From Megalobrama amblycephala (Eukaryota; Chordata; Actinopteri; Cypriniformes; Xenocyprididae): DNA of 64,000 nucleotides. Shown piece after piece: positions 58,372 to 64,000 of this stretch. The stretch covers positions 9,579,015 to 9,643,014 of the forward strand of contig NC_063050.1 in the NCBI RefSeq assembly GCF_018812025.1, written 5' to 3'. The translations under genes and the position numbers were made by a program. The notes beneath the pieces were generated by a model. It saw only the letters and a list, made by a program, of their open reading frames with translations, searched no databases and was not told the origin of the DNA. How positions within the stretch are numbered: the first letter of the stretch is position 1; every line of letters begins with the position of its first letter.

Positions 58372-58661
58372 ACTTCGGTAAAGTTGGTTTTATATTCGCA
58401 CATTCGGACTTATGATAAATTCAGACTTTCCAATAAATGTGCAATAAATTAATGTTTGCGAATTTTAAACAGCGACATGATATTGACAACCAACGATTGT
58501 CAACTTACAACATTTTTCACAGTCGATCAAATTAGGCAAGTATTGTTTTAATGGCATATTTACTTGTGAATGTCCACTGAATGTCCAATGTAGTGTGATT
58601 AACAAGGCTATTGAATACGGATGTCCAAAATGTGCGAATATAAAACCAACTTTACCTAAGT
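58372..58661. mobile_element. ACTTCGGTAAAGTTGG MITE, copy 2
   Basis: Same family as 45489-45777, opposite internal orientation, ends ACTTCGGTAAAGTTGG and CCAACTTTACCTAAGT. Confidence 0.82.
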
Positions 58662-58875
58662 AAATTATAGCCTAGAATTTAAGCATGCAGTGAAGAATAT
58701 TAAAAACACAGATTAAAAAAAAAAAATGGTACAGTTTACAAATCTGAGCGCACAAATCCATAATCTGTGTATATTATTATACTTCTTACTTAGTATACTT
58801 CTTTTAAACTAAAATATAAATATATTTGAAATTACACTTAAGTAACCTGTACTTGACTATTACTAAACAACACTT

Positions 58876-59156
58876 ACTTGGGTAAAGTTGGTTTTATATT
58901 CGCACATTCGGACATCCGTATTCAATAGCCTTGTTAATCACACTACATTGGACATTCAGTGGACATTCACAAGTAAATATGCCATTAAAACAATACTTGC
59001 CTATTTTGATCGACTGTGAAAAATGTTGTAAGTTGACAATCGTTGGACAATGTCGCTGCTTAAAATTCGCAAACATTAATTTATTGCACATTTATTGGAA
59101 AGTCTGAATTTATCAGAAGTCCGAATGTGTGAATATAAAACCAACTTTACCGAAGT
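58876..59156. mobile_element. ACTTCGGTAAAGTTGG MITE, copy 3
   Basis: Ends ACTTGGGTAAAGTTGG and CCAACTTTACCGAAGT. The interior matches copy 1 in orientation with a small deletion near 59047. Confidence 0.82.
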
Positions 59157-59498
59157 ACAACACTTGACCCATTAATACTATTCTATCTATTTATTCATTT
59201 ATTTAAAAAAAACCCACCTTGCTACATGTAGAATAACTGGGACGGTTGCAGTGTTGTCATGTAGCCGGTGAAACCAGAGAATTTGGCTTGTGATGTCGGA
59301 GCGCGCGCTGTTATCTCCTTTGTTTGACGTCAGATTGTGCGTAGTAAAGCTGTTTACTGTGCAATGGCAGATGTAGGCTTCTGATTGGCCAACATGGTTT
59401 TATGGTTAGGGTTATATATCGCCACCTGTTGGTTTGGCATGCTCTTGACAGTGTGTTTGTGTTTTCACGTGGATAGAGTTTTTTGTGTGCTTGTGTAG

Positions 59499-59501
<3 letters not shown>

Positions 59502-59566
<65 letters not shown>
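59502..59566. repeat. (TA)n microsatellite
   Basis: About 32 TA units. Confidence 0.95.
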
Positions 59567-59569
<3 letters not shown>

Positions 59570-60543
59570 TAAATGGAGGAACTACTCAATTAATAAAAAA
59601 TACCTGTGTACATGTGGACTAGGCCTAAGCATACTTGGCTTGTAGTTGTGTTTACTCTTTTGATTGTGTAGCCTTATTTCATGACAGCTCTCGGGAGATT
59701 GGTATGGTAAAGGAGATTGGCATGTTTATGGATATGGCAATGTTTATGTATTTGGTCTTAGTGGAATAGATTTGCTACACTGCTGCTGCTGCAGAGCAAG
59801 TACAGAATTTATGCCACAGCCAATACATTCACAGACATTGCTGTGAGCATGTAAGACTGATGCTGCACATGTAACATACATGAATTATCCCAGTAGCAGA
59901 TCTATACAAGTGGAGCTGGGGAAGGTGGAGGGTTTCTGAAAGCATGCTGCACATTACTACCAGCATCATACTGGGATTTGTTTGAATGTTGAGCTGCAGC
60001 TCATTTGATGCTGAGGCAACAACCAATCAGCTGCTATATAGATAATGTTGTGATCGCTACCAAATGAGTTAGACCTCTTGTATCAGCATGCACCATTTAG
60101 AGTTTCATGCCAGGTATATACTTTTTTCATACAGTTTTACATACTGTTTTATAAACTTACATTGTTTGAAAATATAGATTTATAATGAAAACGGATATGT
60201 TCCTAATTCTTAGTATCTGAATTTTTGTGTAGTCCACTGGTAGTGTCCATAGGAATTTACTTCAAATCTACCTATCTCTTTTCCATCGTTTATGAAACAA
60301 CGCTTCCTCGCCATTTTAAAATTTTTCAGTAATCCATATTTTGACCGTTATACTGTAGGAGGCGCTATTACGCATCTTCTAAAAGAGTACAGAATCTCCT
60401 GATCAAAACACAGGCAGAGAAGAAGTAGAAATAAGCATTAGAAACATGCCTTGTGTACGTTAAATAACAAAATCATCAAACATTAAAATGCATATTAAAA
60501 AAAAAAAAAAAAAAACCTTCCTAACCTTACAGAATGAAATGTC

Positions 60544-60625
60544 AAACCCATGAAGAGGAATGGCAACACAACTTTGGGGGTGTTGATGGACTTGATCTAC
60601 TATGAACTATGTTTTGATCATCATT
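60544..60625 (-). pseudogene. Gene C juxtamembrane exon with stop
   Basis: Acceptor AAGTCAG as in gene A, reading MMIKT then TAG at 60609-60607. The stop arises where gene C has ACATAGTTCAT in place of the GATCA-containing sequence of gene A. Confidence 0.5.
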
Positions 60626-60824
60626 CTGACTTTGATCCGGATTACTTTTTTTTTAATGAAATTTACCCACATTCAAGTTTTGATTAAAATACTGCATATA
60701 AAGCTAGAACGCAGAGGCTCTGTTCTTTCTTTTGATATATTGCATGTTCAGATATTCATACATCAAAATATTCTGGGGGCCATGAAAGTTTGTGACAATG
60801 ATCAAAAATGCTGATGCTGAGTGG

Positions 60825-61279
60825 TGTCACGAAGCTGGACTCAGGCAGGGATCCATATGCAAAGCTTTATTAAAAGTGAGCGTGGTCGTACAGGCAGGGT
60901 CAAACGGGAACAAACAGGAACAGCAAGGGACAGGCAGAGTCGTAGTCAGGATGCAGGCAATGGTCAGGACAGGCAGATATCACTCACAGAACAGAATACC
61001 AGGCAAGGATCAAAGGCAGGCAGCAACGGGTCGATAACGGGTAACAGGCAGGAACGGGAACGGGAACGGGAACGGACAGGCAGACCGGATAATAAACGCT
61101 CAGAAATGCAACAATAGTTAACAAGACTTCGAAATGAGGTGGTGTGTGAGTGAGTCTTAAATAGTCCAGATAATAGGCTACAGGTGTATGTGGCAAATGA
61201 TGATTGGTGTGGAGTGTGTATGTGACAGGCAGGGAGGATTATGGGAAGTGTAGTCCAGAAACTGACAGGAATCGTGACA
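60825..61279 (-). mobile_element. Solo LTR, 455 bp, in gene C intron
   Basis: TGTCACGA...TCGTGACA ends, flanked by AGTGG on both sides (60820-60824 and 61280-61284). AATAAAGC is present on the minus strand near 60865. The paralogous site in gene A (about 12748-12772) is empty. Confidence 0.8.
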
Positions 61280-61847
61280 AGTGGAAACTTAAAAAAAAAA
61301 AAAAAAAAAATGCTGGCGAGGAAAGAGTTCAAGTACAGTTAAAGGTATATTTCAAGTATAGAAATTGATACCTACATATAAGTATGGTGTTAGGTTCACA
61401 TAAAGAAAACGTGCAAGTATACTTGCAGTATATAACTACTGAGTATACTTTAAAGTGTATTTTCATTAACTAAAAAAAAATGTGCTACAAGTATTTAACT
61501 AGTAAACTATCAGCATACCTATACGTTCATTGTATAGCTGAAGTATAAATGAAAACTGTAGCTGTAAATTAGTTGTTTACTTAGTTTACTACTCTTGCAC
61601 TTAAAATATAATGTTATTATATTATTGATTCATTATAAAAAACAAATTTTATTCTTTGATTTCAATCTGTGTTTTTTGTTCACCTCACCTCATACTTATG
61701 TAGTGCAGATCTTCTGCTCTTCATTTTCCTCTGACTGTCAAAATAGGAAACAAAGTAATTTCATTGTTTTATAAATAATTAATAATCAAATATCCTATTG
61801 CATTAGTCTGAAAGTAGAGAATATGTATACTCTATTATTTTATTTAC

Positions 61848-61950
61848 ATTATCATTATGATGATGATGATGATGATGACGACAATGACGAAAAATAATCC
61901 TCCATATGCTGCTGCGATCACAATCACATTCCTACCAGCACCATGATGAA
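61848..61950 (-). CDS. Gene C transmembrane exon
   Basis: 103 bp, phase 1-2. Reads HHGAGRNVIVIAAAYGG, then LFFVIVV, seven isoleucines, MI. Same exon as gene A but with a shorter, more interrupted ATC repeat (nine bases fewer). Confidence 0.7.
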
Positions 61951-62687
61951 CTGAAAGAGGAAGATCATCATGATTAACTCTCAAAACAGACAAATATTGA
62001 AATTATTTCAGCTGAAGTTTGTAGTTTCTGCGACACTAGTTTCATGCACCTAGCTTGTAGACACAACCTTGTAAACGCCCCTTTCACGCGTTGCACCTCC
62101 CCCAACATACAGTTGTTACGGGTGCTTGTGAAGACATGTCTCAACAGGTAAAAGTAGGCTACTTTCAATAAAAGCATATTTTTAGCTGTGTTGCTACTGT
62201 ATATGTCATGAGTAAGCAGTTGAGTAGTCTAACAATCTGTCTAGAGCGAACGTGAGCGTCCCAACATAATAACCCAGCGTATATGCACTGGGCACATTTG
62301 TGACATGATGTGCCACAACTGTTTAAGACTGTCTACTCTAGACACATCAAAGCTATATAAACTTTATAAACTGGTTAATTTGTGTTTCTGAACGGGTGCA
62401 TGATGATGCTATTGGTTGAGCTGAACAGAGATTGACGGATCTGAGCAGACCGCTTTCAATGATTTCATGGTGCCTGGGAGGCTCAGCTTTTACAATTTTG
62501 GGAAACATAAACCAATGAATGGCATACTAATAATAGTCAATGACCAATAATCTGGGTTAAGAGAATGTATTTTAACATAAAAAAAAAATCTTACATACTA
62601 AACCTTTAACAAATCACAATAAATTAGACACCACAGACTTTGTTTATAGGATTTAACGTCACAGTTACTGAACCATCATTAACTCAC
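61951..62687. other. Gene C intron, nothing recognised
   Basis: Gene A carries its second C2 exon at the corresponding place. No such exon is visible here. Confidence 0.45.
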
Positions 62688-62847
62688 ACATGACGTTTAA
62701 AGTCACAGCATCAGAGTATTTCTCTCCATGTTCATTGATGGATCTGCACTTGTATTCTCCACTGTCATCAGAGCTGATCTTTGAGATGCTGTAGATTCTT
62801 CCAGATCCTACAAACGTTCTTCCTTTAAACCAGTAGATTTCTGCAGG
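62688..62847 (-). pseudogene. Gene C C2 Ig exon, C-terminal half
   Basis: Begins right after the LTR with AEIYWFKGRTFVGSGRIYS, continues SDDSGEYKCRS and ends LNVM at an ATGT|GTGAGT donor. With the GCAGG overlap it complements 1877-1976 into a 255-bp, 85-codon exon. Confidence 0.8.
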
Positions 62848-63122
62848 TGTCACATGTGCACTCCGTTTTGGACTTGTTGTTGTTCCATTTCCCACCACCA
62901 GTTCGTCACCATGGCAACTGATCACCACCATCATCACACCCAGCTGTTCCTAATCACCCTCCTTGTTATCCCGTGTATATATACCCTGTGTTTCTAGTCT
63001 TGTGTTCGTATTGTTCGTACTATGTTGGTGTATGCTCCTGTGGATTCCTGTTTATCGCCTAGTAAAGACTTATTGTGACTCTATCTCCTCGTCGTGTGAT
63101 TAGTATACCAGCTACTGTAACA
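62848..63122 (+). repeat. 5' LTR of the right retrotransposon copy
   Basis: 275 bp, TGTCACATG...TGTAACA, preceded by target duplication GCAGG (62843-62847). Confidence 0.88.
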
Positions 63123-63219
63123 GAATACCGGACCTATACAGTTAAACAGTTTGCGGCGTGTTTTTTTTTTTGTTTTCCGTCTCAGTGTTTTTCGTGTTTC
63201 ACTTCCCGTCTCTGTCATC

Positions 63220-64000
63220 ATGTTCACACCCGCATATCTGTTGTTATGCCTTGAGCAGAAGGACCGCTCCCTCGAGGCACACTTGGACAATTTTTTGTTT
63301 CTTGCTCCATCAACACATTTCCCGGACAGCAGCCTTTGCAACTTCCTATATGCCGGCCTCAACACTGCCACTAAAGCGCTGCTGTCCGGGGAAGGACCTC
63401 GAGGGAGCTTCCGTGAGTATGTGGAGTGGGTGCTGGCGTCATGTGGATCGTCTATGACTGTGGATATCTCCGACAACGACGCCAGTCCCACTCCTACTCC
63501 AGTGCACAGCCATCAACACCCTGACTGCGAGGATCGGCAGCATGAGCCCACCACAGACCGCGAAGAGGACTTCGCCGCGACGTTCGAGCCAGCGCCTACG
63601 AGAGCGACCGAGCGGGACATCGCCATGGAGCCTGAGCAACGCGGGACTGACCAGGTGTGCGAGCCAGCTGTACCATCCATCGCCGAGGGAATCTTAGTGG
63701 ATTACGAGGGTAGAGAAGTGAGCCCCACCCAACCCCCTGCCACTGAGAGTGAGTTTTTGGCCATCACTGGAGACCTTTTTTCTGATTTAGAAGAGGTGAA
63801 TATGCAACCTGTTGTACTACAATCTCTGGCCCCTCCCAGCCTCCCTCTCCCACCCTCCCTCTCCCACCACCTCTTCAAAAATTTTTTGGGACTCTTTCAT
63901 ATTCTGAAGAACTGTTTAGCATGCTTCAAACTCCTCCTCTGTCACCAGCCACGCCTGCTATCCAGTCGTCACAGTCTCCCATCAGCCCCTCAGTTTCACC
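63220..64000 (+). pseudogene. Gag-like frame of right copy, shifted by a 14-bp duplication
   Basis: Starts MFTPAYLLLCLEQ as in the left copy and is base-identical to about 63850. There a 14-bp repeat in the CCTCCCTCTCCCAC tract changes the frame. Truncated by the window edge. Confidence 0.7.

Larger units (their letters stand above)
57250..60540. other. Insertion-rich intron of gene C
   Basis: Homology with the gene A intron stops at about 57250 and resumes near 60560. The 3.3 kb between holds two MITE copies, a TA microsatellite and otherwise AT-rich sequence without genes. Confidence 0.6.
56542..62847 (-). pseudogene. Gene C: CD22/Siglec-like Ig receptor, partial, stops in tail
   Basis: The 5' part lies beyond the right edge. 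Pieces: C-terminal half of a C2 exon 62688-62847 (cut by the retrotransposon), transmembrane 61848-61950, juxtamembrane about 60544-60625, tail 56895-56972 and 56749-56808, last exon 56542-56565. It is closely similar to gene A over about 1.7 kb of tail and 3' sequence (55550-57250 against 10200-11900). The juxtamembrane exon has TAG at 60607-60609 and the SEYEN exon has TAG at 56752-56754. Either a pseudogene or a receptor with almost no cytoplasmic tail. Confidence 0.68.
62848..64000 (+). mobile_element. Gag-only LTR retrotransposon, 5' portion (right copy)
   Basis: 5' LTR 62848-63122, then a short leader (GAATACCGGACC...) where a primer-binding site would lie; I could not match it to a tRNA. 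Then the gag-like region identical to window positions 1-840 apart from a poly-T length change and a 14-bp tandem duplication near 63850. It runs off the right edge. Confidence 0.87.

Noticed and set aside
62848..63160. tRNA primer-binding site after the 5' LTR
   Set aside because: The sequence after the LTR does not begin with a recognisable TGG-type tRNA complement, so no assignment was made.
1..64000. Matching ends suggesting a circular molecule
   Set aside because: The matched ends are an LTR retrotransposon with two indels between copies, and the content is spliced eukaryotic genes. A tandem duplication or assembly duplicate explains it better than a circle.

Overview
The window looks like chromosomal DNA of a cyprinid (zebrafish/carp/goldfish-type) fish. 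It has short exons with GT/AG borders, AT-rich spacers, many TIR DNA transposons and MITEs, an I-group LINE, a DIRS-like fragment and long microsatellites. This is inferred from repeat style and protein families only; I ran no searches.

The host content is a tandem array on the minus strand of CD22/Siglec-like immunoglobulin-superfamily receptor genes. Four units can be followed from right to left. Gene C (62847 to 56542) is partial, with stops in its tail exons. Gene B (48149 to 32202) carries frameshifts and very large insertions. Gene A (15334 to 11185) is the only unit for which I can assemble a complete open model: leader, V-set, two C2-set domains, transmembrane exon and four tail exons, 418 codons. 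Gene 1 (8314 to beyond the left edge) has two Ig exons cut by LTR elements. Exon phases are consistent: phase 1 between extracellular exons, phase 2 after the transmembrane exon, phase 0 in the tail. These would be surface receptors of leukocytes signalling through tyrosine motifs.

Between and inside the genes lie mobile elements: a full-length but frameshifted LINE at 21254-26555; a 1.67-kb repeated block at 27337-30644; a nest at 39613-46991 (outer TIR element > hAT-type element > pogo/Tigger-type element with an apparently intact 596-codon transposase ending in a PHD-like finger); a DIRS-like fragment at about 50517-52697; and many MITEs and solo LTRs whose target-site duplications can be read directly.

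The most striking large-scale feature joins the two window ends. A gag-only LTR retrotransposon occupies both. Its 3' LTR at the left is followed by GCAGG and the N-terminal half of an Ig exon. Its 5' LTR at the right is preceded by GCAGG and the C-terminal half of the same kind of exon. The halves complement each other in frame, and the internal regions are base-identical apart from two indels. This points to a tandem duplication of about 63 kb made after the insertion, or to an assembly artefact that mimics one.
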